Shown in pieces: positions 21,702 through 34,095 of a DNA stretch of 64,000 nt. Under the pieces are notes generated by a model that saw only the letters and a program-made list of their open reading frames with translations, was not told where the DNA came from and did not search any database. The translations under genes were made by a program, and so were the position numbers. The number at the start of each line of letters is the position of its first letter. Within the stretch, counting starts at the first letter, position 1. Source of the stretch: Crambe crambe (taxonomy: Eukaryota; Porifera; Demospongiae; Poecilosclerida; Crambeidae); NCBI GenBank assembly GCA_963924555.1, contig OZ004593.1, positions 4,150,480-4,214,479 on the forward strand, in the 5' to 3' direction.

Positions 21702-22699
21702 TTTCCAAAAAATAAAATAAATTGATGTGGTATAAAACTATTATCTCCATAATTATTGTCAATCATCTCATTTATTGTATTTACTACGGATGCAAGATTT
21801 ATAAATTATTGATATTTATGTTATTCATGACCACCGAGCAAGATTATTTGTGGGTGTGCCGTGTATCTATGGATTTGACCACTAATCAACAGTTACCGTA
21901 AGTGAGCGAGCACTAGTGATCGGAAGTTAACAGACGCACAGGGCTTGGGGCGTAAAAGGGTGATAGGCAGCAAGTAATCCTCAAAAAGTCTCTTTCTCAT
22001 GCTCATGCAGCCACCTGTTACTTTGTATTAAGCTAGCTAGAGGTTAATATAGCTAACGTGCTCATGATTACTCAACTTCCATGCGATCAACGTTCAGAAA
22101 ACTTGGTGGAGAATTTAATTTGGGTCTAACTACTAAAGCTAATTCTAAAACCTCCTAGCTGTACTCAAGCTACACAGTGTACATGACCTTTAAGTAATAG
22201 TTAGAACATGGGTGCCAGGGTTTCACGAGTCCTGAGGGTGAGGGTCGTTTATAATCCATAAAACCCATGGTACCCATGTTCTAACTATTTTATATCCTGC
22301 CATAGCTAAGGTGAGTATAGACTAGGCTAGCTATGGTAAAGTAACTTTACCATGCTTTCTTGTCTCCATGGAGATTAAACGTTTCCATGGACGACGGGCA
22401 ATATGACTCATAATGCCTGTCGTTCATGATAATGAGCCACACTGCGGCCTTTTGATCTCGCCCACACATGAGATATAAATTGTATGTAGATCTAATGATC
22501 TCACAAGTGAAGAAGCCATATTGTGCTGTTGGTGCCACATAATATGTGAGTAGATTATAATGGAAAATTTTCCTACACTGAAAGGTTTATAGCTAAAGCT
22601 AACAGCATCTGCGGAGGAGTTTGGTTTCTTTGATTTTGAATAGCTGCAAGCTATTTGCTGCAGATTGTACTGAACAGGAATAGTGTAGCCTGTCATACT
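21702..22699. other. Spacer with a short palindromic MITE at 22197-22288
   Basis: The 92-base element has inverted ends AGTTAGAACATGGGT and ACCCATGTTCTAACT. Nothing else in the stretch is recognisable. Confidence 0.45.
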
Positions 22700-23320
22700 G
22701 TGATAATCTCATACACTGAAAATTTCATAGCAAGCCCCACACTAGTGAGTTGGCTGAGAAATTTCCTACTTATCTTCTCTACACTTTTTCTGCAATGACC
22801 ACAGGTATAATGTACATGCATGTATGCTTCTTCTGCAAGGACCACAAGTAAACGTACATGTATGCACCCAAAGCATCATTTCAAAAACAAAATACATGCA
22901 CGAATACACATAAGCATCAACCACATCCCACAGAAAGCACAGATAAAAAGTCATTCAAGAAAAATGAAATTATACCACACCCAGAGGATATCCACAATGC
23001 CCTGCTAGCTATGATGTAGTTTTACATTGCATGGACATGCGTTGCTTAGCCCCTTGCTGCACGAACAAAGGATAGAGCCTGGGTAAAGACTGTAGTGTGT
23101 TCTTTTTCAGTATCTTGAATTACAAGGTGCATGACAATTGATGATGATGGTTTATGTCCATATAGGATCATGGATCAGGAAAAGCCAACATTTCCGCTTG
23201 CTCGATACCACTACCGTAGTGACCTTACATTCTATTATGTGTATGGCAATACACCACCACATGATCTTCTTGAGAATTGTGCAGGTGAAAGAGACCCAAA
23301 GAACATTCGGTCTTTTCTTT
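22700..23320 (+). pseudogene. Torn 5' copy of the large MYND gene
   Basis: 23100-23298 repeats the leader, ATG and first 56 codons of the gene at 8969 with only a few differences (for example Y-V-YGN for Y-A-YGN). The homology stops at GAAAGAGACCCAA (about 23299), where helicase-relic sequence begins. Diverged matches to the upstream flank start near 22700. The frame continues 31 codons into unrelated sequence, so no functional product is expected. Confidence 0.8.
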
Positions 23321-25020
23321 CTTTTTCTGGGCACAGCAAAGAAAGAAAATTTGTTTGTGTTTTTAATTTCTACAAAAGAGCTGACAAAACCTAGACTTGT
23401 GAATCACAAGCTCTATGATCCTAACAAAGAAGAGGAGAGGGAAGACTTCTATTATTCCCTTATACTTCTTTTCATTCCTTTTAGAAATGAGGCTTAAGCT
23501 TTGCTCCAGGAGAATGAAAAACCAGTGGAAGCATTCAACTGCCGCCAGACCTGCTCAGAGTATCACTCTAGATTGCAGACAATACTGAAAGCATGGGAGG
23601 CTCTGAAGAAAATATATGATGCAAGAGAGGTAAATAATGATAATGAGGGAACGATGATGATGAACCAGAGTTGCTAGGTCAGGCAAAATCAGCAATGCTG
23701 GATGCATTGCACATGAATGCCAAAAAGCCTGATAAACTCACCTTACAAGAAAGAGTCATGAAGTTGAATTCTGATTAGAGGAGGATCTTTGAACATGTAA
23801 AGCACCATCTCCTTCACCAAGTGCAGGATGAAGCTGACGAATGTCACTGTGAATCTGAACCACTTTGCATGTTCTTAAGTGGTGTTGGAGGAACTGGAAA
23901 ATTGTTTCTCATTGAAGCTCTGAAATAGCATTTGGACGTCTGATGATTTGACTTGTGCAGTTGCTGCACCTACTGGTTTGGCTGCCTTCAATGTTGGTGG
24001 AGTAACTATCCATAGGCTCTTTCAATTGCCTATAGAACATGAAGGCAAAGAGGCTGGTTACTGGTCTCTTGCAAAAGTCTCACAGAAAATAATGAAGACC
24101 ATGTTTCGTGGTCTCAAAATGATTATTGTAGATGAAGTGTGCATGGTTTCCATGCAGTCTCAACCTTGCATACATGCACCTGAGACTCGAGGAACTATTT
24201 GGTGGGCACAGTTGGTTCGGTGGGAAAAATGTTATATTTGTAGGTGATTTGCTTCAGTTGCAGCCTGTTAATGGTAGTCCTGTGTTTGAAATGATATCCA
24301 AAAAATCACTATGCCACAAACTTGGCTGCACAACATCTGTGAACATATGGAAAAGTTCCATCAAATACGATGAGCTCACCATCGATGAGAAAGACAGGGA
24401 GTTCTCACAAATGCTGGAGGCAAGGTTCTCCGACTGAGGAAACACTATGCACACTCCAAGAACGTGTTACCGACCATTCTGTACCTGAACTCTTTCATGA
24501 TGATCTTAAAAACTCAGACATGAATCCTGTCTGTCTTTTCCCCACCAGAGAGCAGTGTGACCAAGTCAACAATGAGATGCTTGGAAGCTGATGGCTCCAT
24601 TGACCAAACCTGCTTTTATGTCAATGTTATGTCTCAGCATGACATGTGCACCAACAGCTAGTTTTAGCACTGCTTCTAATCCTGCAGTGTTATTGCAGTC
24701 TTTGTTTAGTTTCTCTAGCTTCTCAGCTGCTTTCTTGTTCCACTTGCTTTTGCTCTTTGTTTCATCAACATCGTCAGTGCACAATATTTTTATATTTCTG
24801 AGTCCAGGCACAGTCAAAGCAATCTCAGCAAGATGTATCTCTGTTCAATTTGACCACATCAATGATCCATGTGATATTGAAAAGGTAAAGATGAAGTTCA
24901 TGGTGATGAAAAATTACTTTCAATTTTCCCTTATCCTTGCCTATGCAGTTACAATCCACAAATGCCAAATTTCATGTTTCGATCTCTGTCTTCATTATCA
25001 CGGGTTCACAAGCCCAACAT
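23320..25020 (+). pseudogene. PIF1-family helicase relic (Helitron-like), with internal inversion
   Basis: In order on the plus strand, with frameshifts: LYDPNKEEEREDFYYSLILL (about 23412), LSGVGGTGKLFLIEAL (Walker A, 23877), APTGLAAFNVGGVTIHRLF (23967), MIIVDEVCMVS (Walker B, 24120), FVGDLLQLQPVNGSPVF (24239), NPVCLFPTREQCDQVNNEML (24521). The chain then jumps to the minus strand for 24591-24805 (TKSKSKWNKKAAEKLEKLNK, LKLAVGAHVMLRHNID, GLVNGAI). It resumes on the plus strand with GTVKAISARCISVQFDH (24807) and LILAYAVTIHKCQ. The family is the PIF1 helicase found in Helitron RepHel proteins and related elements of invertebrates; the Rep (HUH) domain was not seen. It is dead. Confidence 0.8.
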
Positions 25021-25084
25021 GAGAGGCTACGTGAAAAAAAATTCAGCACATGCATGATATTGCTCCCCTTATATCAGGGGCCAT

Positions 25085-25430
25085 TCTCTAGATAGATACA
25101 CCACTGTTAGGGAATACATACAGGGCAGTGGAATGGACAAAACTGGTGTGTGGGGCACTGATATTCCCTTGCCCACTTACTAATAACATGTATATTCTCT
25201 TATGACACACAGAGAGACACCTGGGATAGGTTCAAACCTAGCAGCGTAGACAAGACAGTGAAAACAGACTTAGCTTCAAATTCCCTGCATCTAAGACACC
25301 CACAAGCTCATTATGAGGTTGTTCTTGCTGTTGAACCTTTGAAAAATTCAAACCCACCTCAACCCAGTGAACCAGATGAAAAGAAAGCAATGGTAACAGT
25401 AGTAACAGTATTCCCACAAGCAATCACATA
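25085..25430 (+). pseudogene. OTU-like cysteine protease fragment
   Basis: The plus-strand pieces REYIQGSGMDKTGVWGTDIP (about 25110) and, after a short break, RDTWDRFKPSSVDKTV, LHLRHPQAHYEVVLAVEP (25210-25350) match the end of an OTU domain: a WGT block, then the catalytic His in HYEVV. OTU proteases are known passengers of some Helitrons. Its position just after the PIF1 relic supports one decayed element. The catalytic Cys end is not visible. Confidence 0.5.
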
Positions 25431-26969
25431 GATTGAAATAATATTACAGGAAGAGTGGCCAGAGTGTAGATTCCATTCAGTGGACAAAGAGTGGCAAAAG
25501 GTTGCATGTGGTGTACTAAATATTCTATATCATTGCAAGAATTGATCAAGTTAAGGTGGTGCCAACTTCTGACATGTCCAGTTAAGATACAAAAAATTAT
25601 AGCAGAGGGTAATTGTGAATTTGTCTGTTTCGTTATCTTTGCCACATAGTAATGGGGACTCAAAGACATCATATAGCTGTACGTTTGGTCTCTTGCCGGA
25701 TAAATTTAACCATGTATGATGATGTCACATAAAAGGTAAGATTCATTCTGAACATTTTGAAGTTGTACGCTCATTCTTATAATTAGTTGAATACTTTCAC
25801 TATTATGATTGTGTGTCAGTGCTACTTATCACACATCACAAAGTATACTTGGCAATTATGCCAGTTGTTATGCAGCATCATGTATAGCCTGCTGTGTATA
25901 AACACCAGGAGCAACACCACAATGGCACTTTTCAGCTTATTTATATGACTGAAGGAAGAAGTACTGTAGAGAAGGATAATGATTACAACAGGGGTGTCAA
26001 GTTGGAAGTAAAAAGGTGGTGTTGCATAAAGAATGAATGGCATCATTATAGTGTACTGGTGCACATTAACACATAGGCCAGATGTCATTCACTTCCAGCT
26101 TAACTGTATATGTATGGATATGGATATATGTAAAAGTCCCAATGAGCACTGATCCTTTCTCTGTATAGGCAACAGTACTTAACAGAGACTCATAGGCTAA
26201 AAACTTGGTGCCACTGTATGCTACCATACAGTACAAGTTAAAAATCATACCGTTTATGCAAAATAGATTTTGCATTTAAAGTTTGTGCTCATGCAGATCA
26301 AGTTGCAGGTAGGTAATGCATTTTTACTGTTTTTCGGTGTTTAATCTCTCAGGCTCCAAAATTCTCCTGCATGATAATTATAGGAATACAGGGTAAGCAG
26401 TCATAGCAGCTACAACTTACTGTTTCCTGAGACAATCTACCTTCATTTTGCAGCTATTAGTCCTATGGAGTGTCATGCACGTCAAGGTTTGCAGCTGGCT
26501 ATTCATGCCAAAAATGCAAGGGATTATCATGTCAGATTCAGTTGTTCCACCAATTGTGTAACGTGCAAACTTTGTACGAACATTTTGATTTAACTTGTAC
26601 ATATGAATTAAAGCAGAGGGCAATGGACTTGACTGCTTTGATAATGACTAGAAGACTACTGAGACAATTTTGCAAACCTGAATGTGTTCTATGTACTTGG
26701 TTGCACCATGCTGAAGAGCTCCAAATAGAGTGAAACAGTCGAATTGCCACTTTCCTCTTTAACAAAGAGGGGCAATCAATCACACCATGCTTATGATGCA
26801 TGCCATGTGGTCGATTGTCTATGGTTACCAAGTACAAAATTATACACCGCATGCAGTGGGATGTGGGGGAGGAGCAATTTGTCAAAATAATAGCTGTCTC
26901 CTCAAAGTTTCATAATCTTATTTATGTAGCTAGTCCACCCTTTGACATGTAGCTACCAAGGACTTAAGC
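25431..26969. other. Spacer, no gene recognised
   Basis: There are short unremarkable open frames only. A fragment at 26466-26545 (ECHARQGLQLAIHAKNARDY) looks protein-like after a TTTTGCAG site but is not recognised. It is AT-rich with scattered repeats. Confidence 0.35.
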
Positions 26970-27467
26970 AGGGGAGCTAAAAAAAAGTAGAGAGAAAACA
27001 AGGGAAAAACATTGCAAAAAAAAAAAACTGTACAAAAAAACTGTACAAAAAAAAAAAAAAAACGAGGAAAGAAATGGTGAAAAGAAAATGGTTGATTTAT
27101 GATCATCCCTATGTCAAGCCAAGGAATTATTGTAGCTAGATATTATACTTGACTATTCAGCTAAGTAGCTATCATATATATTACAATGATTACCATAATG
27201 AACTTTAGCTAGGTGAATGTACTTGGTGGAGATTCAACCTCACTGAAAGGACAATCTCAACCACCTGCTAAAATGTGCCAAGAGAGACTGCTAATAGATT
27301 TTCATTATTGAAAGAGGACAGCCTCTCTCTATTAGGTTTAGATTATGGTAGATAGTCCATTGCTAGGCTTGATGTAGGGATGATAATAAAATCAACCATT
27401 TTCTTTCACTATTTCTTTTTTGTACACTGTTTTTTGTCATCCCTACGTACATCAACTTTCATTATTT
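26970..27467. mobile_element. Foldback element, second TAGGGATGA copy
   Basis: This is related to 19517-20061: the left arm has GTACAAAAAAAC and ATGATCATCCCTATGTCAAG, and the right arm begins TTGATGTAGGGATGATAATA and ends TCATCCCTACGTACATCAAC. The arms are more diverged than in the first copy. The loop shares the segments around ATTATTGTAGCTAGATAT. The left flank GCAGGGGAGCTA also matches the flank of the first copy, so the true termini may lie slightly further out. Confidence 0.7.
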
Positions 27468-27827
27468 TGAAATAACCCGAGCATTTTTTGCCAAGATCAC
27501 CCTTTACCAAATCTAGTGACTTATCTACATGTAGTTAAACAAAAAGTGCAAGCAACTAAAGTGCTAAAAATGCAAAAAGTGCAAATAAATTATCAAGTCA
27601 AAGGGCCAGGGCTGAAGAACTTTCAGGTTCCCCCACTTTCATTCTTCTCTGCTATTGCCATCACACACCCTATTTCTGAGGACTTCATATAAACTCTTGT
27701 TGTAGTCAAGTAGTTCCGTGCTATTTTTAAGCAAAATTTCATCATACTCACCTATAAAAAGAACAAAAAAAGGATGACATGTAGCATTCAGGTACTCCCC
27801 CATTCCCTTGCCAATTGCATACTCCCC
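27468..27827. other. 3' flank of the kinase-like gene
   Basis: No gene seen. It is AT-rich sequence between the foldback element and the kinase-like stop codon. Confidence 0.3.
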
Positions 27828-29463
27828 TCACAGGGTCATGATGACTAGTCTGGTACCTTTAAGAAGGAGATTCTCTACGAAGGCTTCCTCCTCGACTGGA
27901 CCAAAGCAGAACTTAACAGAATGATACTCTTCATGACTAATGGGTTTAGGGTAGCTTGCAACATATGCAGCAACCATGCCCAATTGTTTCCAATCCAAAT
28001 GTGTGTTGTTATATGCCGATACGTCCTTTGGTGGAACACTCATTCTGCTGGAACTAGAAACTGTTCTTGGATTATCATTTATTGGTAGAAAAGAATCGAA
28101 ATCAATTAAAATTACATTCACACTACCACCATCAGGATTAAGCTTAAAAGCAATGTTTTCTAATCGGACATCTAGATGTGCAAATCCAGCATCATGTAGT
28201 TTTCTCAGTGCCTTAGCACTTTCTTGCAGCAAATCCATTAAACATTGTTGTGCTTCTTTCCTTTCTAGGGGATAGATTACTTTCGTGAATTGCATGAAAC
28301 CTTTTTTGCGCTTCAATTCGACACATTCATCCACAATTTGCATTGTTGGAAGAGAAACACAATCTAAATGTTCTAATTTGGAAAACGAGTCAAGTAATCT
28401 GGTTTGAAAGTCGAGTGACACTTCAAGATCGATGATCGATTTGTATACCATTTCTTTTGAGGCAACCACAATAGATTGGCCAGATGGTAGCTGAACTGCC
28501 TTCTTGTCATTAAACAGTAATTGTGCATTAACTGGCAGAAAAAAACATTCATTACTTCTTCTATGCAACTGTTTAGCAATTATATCATGCTGTAAGTGCC
28601 CAATAGCAAATATCCTTTCCATGAACTGTTTCTGGGTGAGAGCTTTAATATTGGACTGAAACCAAAGACTATGCTCATTCCATTGAATGGAAACTTCCAA
28701 AATTTCACAAGCATATTTGGTTGTTGGTAGAACAAATCCAATTACTTCAGTGACATAAACACTATAATTTCTAAATACTCTTAGTTGGTGAATTAATGAT
28801 CTTTCACATTCTTGCACTGTTAAATCGATGTCCGCTTTTGACAAAATTTCGATCAACAGCAATTGATAGCAACACTCATCTAGAGTGACAGACAGCCAGA
28901 TGTCAGGACGGTATTTAGGACTCATATAATATGGTCTCAAATATCCTTGAGCATGTTTTGGTATTTCGCAGTTCCAGTGTACATCCCAACCAGTACCCTC
29001 CACTAGTTGTTCTAACCACTTACCACCAGCCTTTTCCTCATACACCTTTTCTTTTTTTTCAGCTTGCTTACCACCACATGGTATTGTTAGAGGGCTAGCT
29101 CCAACACTAGCCTCAACATATTGAGCCCCCCACTTATTGGTCTTGGGGGATTTCATTTCTTTGGGTATATTTTTTCCGGCTTTCTCTTCTTTCAATTGTT
29201 TCTCAAGCCTTTTCCAAAGGTCAGCACCCATTAAGTCTGTTAGTTTCAACTTAGTGGTTTCGAAGTTCGAGAGCCATGCACTAGGAGTAGTGGGGAATTT
29301 TTTAAACCTTGGTATTGATGGCATGTGTGGTGGACTTGCAGGATAGCGATAATGAGCATAAACTGTTTTTCGGGGGGCAGAGGCATCTAGATAAGGAGAC
29401 TCAACAATTATCAGGCAAAAAGGCAGACAAGTACTCACCAAAAAATGGTGCGAGCTCTGCCAT
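27828..29463 (-). CDS. Protein-kinase-like protein with N-terminal nuclease-like region (527 aa)
   Basis: The gene has two exons on the minus strand. Exon 1 is 29463-29439 (ATG, then AELAPFF), with a 52-base GT-AG intron (29438-29387). Exon 2 is 29386-27828. The split codon joins to give MAELAPFFDASAPRKTVYAH. The C-terminal third is kinase-like: LRKLHDAGFAHLDVRLENIA (about residues 403-422) holds the HxD...N catalytic loop, LIDFDSF (about 432) replaces DFG with DFD, and DWKQLGMVAAYV resembles helix F. The activation segment is very short and the C-lobe small. The region at about 165-240 (KYRPDIWLS, LLLIEILSKADIDL) looks like a PD-(D/E)XK nuclease fold with a lost Lys. Kinase plus nuclease-like architecture recalls Crinkler-type proteins; this is inference. 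It is intact and probably expressed. Confidence 0.75.
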
Positions 29464-29786
29464 TTCCTGACTTGACTACCTACATGTATAGAAATATGGA
29501 TCACTGAAACACCACCAATATCACAAGATAAGTCCTAGGCATCCAGCATCTTTATTTGTGCATGTTTATGCTTAATTCTATAGCACGATATTTCATTATA
29601 ACATGCTGTGAGTTTTGTGGTATGACTTGGTTTCCATGTAGGTTTAAAGAGTTTTACCACATCCTAATGTACAGAGGCTGGCTCCCGAAGACTGGTACGC
29701 TTCTCTGGCCTTCAAATTTCATGCCCTGATAACTTTAAGGTGAGGACATAGTGTGTGTATACTTTTTCTCTCTAGTGATGTAGGAG

Positions 29787-30218
29787 CAGTGGCGTATCTA
29801 GCGAGGTGCTCAGGGTGCTCGAGCACCCCCCTCAGCTGCTAGCTAGCTTTTTCAGTAGGCTCGCTTCTATAGTTATCTATCCTAAAGCTGATCATCTAGC
29901 AAGAGTTTAATATTACACTCACAGAAAGAGCAGCATTGGGTCAGAGTTCATCGGTGAGGCGCATGCGCCCGGCACGTTTTTACCCTAAATAATGCACATC
30001 TCGATCTAAAATTTCTGTGCTTCTTTATTCAGCCTGCACCTCACTTCTGATCCTGTACGCTGGTAAAGTAGGGTAGCTAATACTTAGGCCATCATCTGGG
30101 TATAATAAAGAGGATGTGGTTAATCAAAAGTGGGCGTGGTTCGAAAAAATTTCGCGCGCGCTTACGCGCGCATTCTCTATCTAGCACCCTCCTAGCTCAA
30201 ATTCTAGATACGCCACTG
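29787..30218. mobile_element. hAT-like MITE with CAGTGGCGTA ends
   Basis: The 432-base element begins CAGTGGCGTATCTAGC and ends CTAGATACGCCACTG. It is flanked by the direct repeat AGGAG (29782-29786 and 30219-30223). CAGTGGCG-type ends are typical of hAT elements, although most hATs make 8-bp duplications; the 5-bp flank could indicate a hAT5-like group. There is no coding capacity. Internally it has GCGCGCGCTTACGCGCGC at about 30152. Confidence 0.65.
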
Positions 30219-32062
30219 AGGAGGGTCATAGCATTTACTTGGTATAAGTGTGAAGAATGAATTACGGCAGTACTAGGAGCAAGATCAAAAATGTGTTTGT
30301 GTATTTTGTGCACCACAAGAGGTGATTTATGCAGGTAAATGTGGAGGCTGGGACTGGGAGTGTGTTTAGTTGCTATGTGTGGTGAATATCAATGGATTTA
30401 TTTCATTTGGAAGGGTAAGTCACAATACGTATGCTGCATTCATGAATGTTTAGCATTAATTAATTCTATAACACAGGTAATCGTGAATATCTAAAGAGTA
30501 ACTGCATGTTGCGTAAGTATTATGTCACACAAGTGACATACAATCCAGAAAGCAACCACAGTGCAGTATGCAGTGATTTGTAGGGTCCAGCATGTTCCTC
30601 CCTTGCCTTCCTTGTGTACAACATGATCACAGGACTCTAATCAGAAAGTTTCTTCCGAGACCTTTTAAGAGGGTGTAACTTGGGATTGCTAATTAAGTCT
30701 AGTTTATAGGAACTCTACTACTACATATGGATGTATTGGTTTATAGGGTCCAGCATGTTGCCACTACAGGACACTGAGGCCCCTAATTTGCATTTCCTAG
30801 AGGGGACACAACCCATCAGTTGTTAGACTATCGAGTTTCAGTTAGGGTGAATCAGTACTTAGAATCATCCCTTGCAGCACTAGCTTGAATCATACTCTGG
30901 AGCGCTTAGAATTCACTAGCCAGGGGGATAGCTACTATTGTGGCACAGCTATACTTGTTTATGGTTGCTATACTGAGTTGCTATCAGGGCTTCATTTAGA
31001 AAATGCCCCCCTTCACTGAATTTTGCTCCCCCTTGGAACCTGCAGAACCATTCCTTTTCCAAAGGCTTTCTGGAGCTTGTCTTTGTGCCTATTTTGGTAG
31101 TGCTAGAACAAGCAATCAATTTTCAACAAGATTATCTCGAGAATGACAAGCTAAATTTTGTAGTAGTAAAGATCAATCATTCAGTGAACCATCATGCGAA
31201 AATGGGCAGCTGTCATAAATCCGATGATCTGCGTATAATCTTACCAAAACTAGAAGGAGTGTAGATTGGATATGAGTTATCACACTGATTCAGGTGGTGC
31301 ATGGTTGTCGTAAGTTTGTGTTTTGAAAGAAATAGAACGGGCTACACCTTGATTTTAAGGGACAAGTCAGGTCGTTATGACCCTTATGTTTTGGGCTACC
31401 CATGCGCTACAGTTTTTTATATACAATTACTGAATACGGAATTACCTTGATGCAGCAATCGGTAAATGAAGTCTAATTTTGGCCCCCCAAAAGCACTATT
31501 TCGAACAGGGGCACTAGACTTCTTTGATGGATAAAGTTACTCTAACAAAACAGACCTTTTGATCATCTAGCTACAGTATCCCAGAGTTTCAGCTCCTCAT
31601 TACCTACAGTTTGTTTACACTTGTTGTTAGAAAACAGCTGCTAAAATCGGTCAATTTTTCACTATTAATTTTTTTTGCTCAATGTATTACACGCCTAAGG
31701 GTAATATTTTCTTCTTTCCTCCACACATGTCCCCCATAGGTGTAATACATTTGAGCCAAAAATTGACCAATTTTAGCAGCTGTTTCCTAACAGCCAGTCT
31801 GAACAAATGTAATGAATCAGGAGTTGAAACTCTAGGATGATGTAGCCAGAAGATAGGAGCCCTAGGAGTGAAGTAGGAACAGTAGTTTTGTAATATTGCT
31901 GTGGTTCTTGAGTTTGGTGATGGGTGGATACTTGACTCACTTCAGTTGCTGAAGGGGGAGTTTAAGTTTTTGATATAGGTATTATTGAAATTAGGAGGGC
32001 TAAGAGTGATAGGAATAGTATTAATGCAGCTAAAATTTATGGCTATCCCTACTTGCGCTCAT
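30219..32062. repeat. Non-coding stretch with an inverted repeat at about 31565-31860
   Basis: Arms of about 120 bases (31570-31695 and 31730-31855) share CAGCTGCTAAAAT with ATTTTAGCAGCTG and TGTATTACACGCC with GGTGTAATACAT. The segment at 31125-31195 recurs in reverse at 34095-34170. TAGGGTCCAGCATGTT occurs at 30582 and 30746. No gene was recognised. Confidence 0.4.
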
Positions 32063-34095
32063 ATCAGAGAGTGCGCTAGCACTCTCTAAGTAGGGATGGC
32101 AGGTCAAAGGTCATAAACTAAAAACTCTTCTTTCTCTTCTACCCTTACTCTATAGGTTCTCGGAAGGCTACAGTGAATCATTACATCTACACAGTAGAGA
32201 GAAGAATGTTCAAAAATCAAAAATTCATTCGCTAACGTAAGAAAAAAAAAATCTAAAATTGACTTTTGCTCAGTTTGTTCATAATAATAATAGTAATAAT
32301 AAATCTAAGATCAGCGTACTGACTTACTGGCTGCAGCTGCGATCTGCTCGAGCGCTACTTCAAGGCATGCCTTTTGCTATTTGTTCCAACTAAAAAAAAA
32401 GAAAAAGAAAAAAGGCACGATTCCAGCTGTGTACTATATAGCTTATACTCCATATAATGCATACTGTGCTGCCAACCATTACCTACTTCATCTAGGCTAT
32501 AATACTACAAGGTGAGTTGATTAGAGCAACAGCATAAATCTCATAAATAGCTGGAGTATCTTTAGTTACAGTCTACGACGGCTTTATACATTAGCTAGCT
32601 GCTGCTGTCTTACCTCCATGCTTCACGCGCTAGGTCACATGTGCATGACTCATCGTGCCAGAATTAGTTCCACGTACTATTAAAATTATATAATGCAATG
32701 GTTTTGGATGTGAAAGTTGATGAAACATTGTCTACAGCAAGTGCGCAACTGGGCTATGATCTGAGGCCAGACCAAGAACTAGCTATCAAGGATCATCCAA
32801 GAAATGAAGAAGTCAATCGTGAACTTCAATCGCCACATGGTCTACCGTGCCCACGTATATGATTGGAATTTGTGGTCAAAGTCACGTGGAAAATGATGTA
32901 ATATGATGTACTCAACATTCTATTTGGATATGAAAACCTTGCGTCTTTCACCAGACGTATTTTCTCCTTCCCCCTTCTTCTGCAATACGTCTGGCTTGTG
33001 AGACTAAGAAAACAATCAGCTGTTACTCTAGTAGATTCAAGCAGAATACATAAAAATCTCAGAGAATGGACCGAGAGACAGTGAGAAAGTAACACTTAAA
33101 ACGGCAGAGACAGCAAATAGGAGAGAGATCCAGATCACTGACTGAACATTTTAACCAGGTTGTGAGTGCTACAGGCCACAAACAAAAAAAGCCAAGAGCA
33201 TGACGACTATATGCCAGAAAGTCTCAACAGAACAGCAGAGATGGAAAGTCTAGTTGAATAAGAAAGCCTGGCTCAGGCAACAGGAACCAGGAGCACAGAG
33301 AACATCTTAGCCAGGCAACAGGAAAGCCAAGAGCACGAGAGAACATCTGACTACTGCCAGAAATATGAAAGCCAGTGTGAACTATATATGTCAGACCACT
33401 GAGAAAACAAAGACTACAAGCCAGAAAGTAAAGAACAGAGACAGCAGAGACGACCACATGTCATGACATTAGATGATCAGCCAGATATCAGGAAAGGCGA
33501 AATCAAAGACTGTAGGCCTTGAATGGAAGTGAATCAGAGGGCACTAACCAGTGAATATATGTATTGCTTCTATCAAGTTGTAACTCATCACACGAACTGA
33601 CATCTAACTTATTTGATATTTACATACATCTTCATTGATTACAAAAACTTTCAACAGTATTGCTCAATATAGCCCTCAGTGCCGAGGCATGAAGTCTTTT
33701 TAAAGATTAACTTGTTACGTTATTATTTTATTATAGGCAACTGGATGCTGTGATCCTACTATCCAAGGTATTGTAGTTATTGCATGAGCTAAAATGAATC
33801 TGATCTGGAAGGACTAAATGCTATCTATACAAGATTGTCATTGACCTGATTTTGTTATAGTCTTTATATATGTACCTGATATACTGTTGCATCAAGGCTT
33901 GATTTATAACTAGTCCCTAGAGTTTACGCTCTGAGCATCGAGCAAAAAAGAAAGCTAATGACAGATTCGCTAGTCAGTTATGAGGTCAAGGTTCATAGGA
34001 GGAAAGTATTCTGGAGTTATGGAAAATACTAAGTATTAGTCCAATGGGGCAATCCGTACCATCCCTACTTAGAGAGTACTATTGTACTCTCTGAT
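32063..34095. mobile_element. Hairpin-ended element (GGGATGG subtype), 2.03 kb
   Basis: The left end is ATCAGAGAGTGC-GCTA-GCACTCTCT followed by AAGTAGGGATGGC. The right end is the inverse, CCATCCCTACTT then a hairpin with stem AGAGAGTAC and its complement, ending CTGAT. The right 370 bases (33720-34095) are a diverged copy of the body of the element at 60800-61910 (CTGATATACTGTTGCATCAAG, TTTACGCTCTGAGCATCGAG). The interior at 33225-33450 has a minisatellite related, on the opposite strand, to that at 36500-36990. It may be one element or two abutting ones; the matching tags at both ends favour one unit. No transposase is seen. Confidence 0.5.

Noticed and set aside
22820..23008. His-rich plus-strand frame with CAYGCACG repeats
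   Set aside because: It is low complexity in the copied upstream flank of the MYND gene and is not conserved in the parent copy.
24566..24817. Separate minus-strand gene
   Set aside because: Its content is the missing piece of the plus-strand helicase thread, so it is an inverted segment and not a gene of its own.
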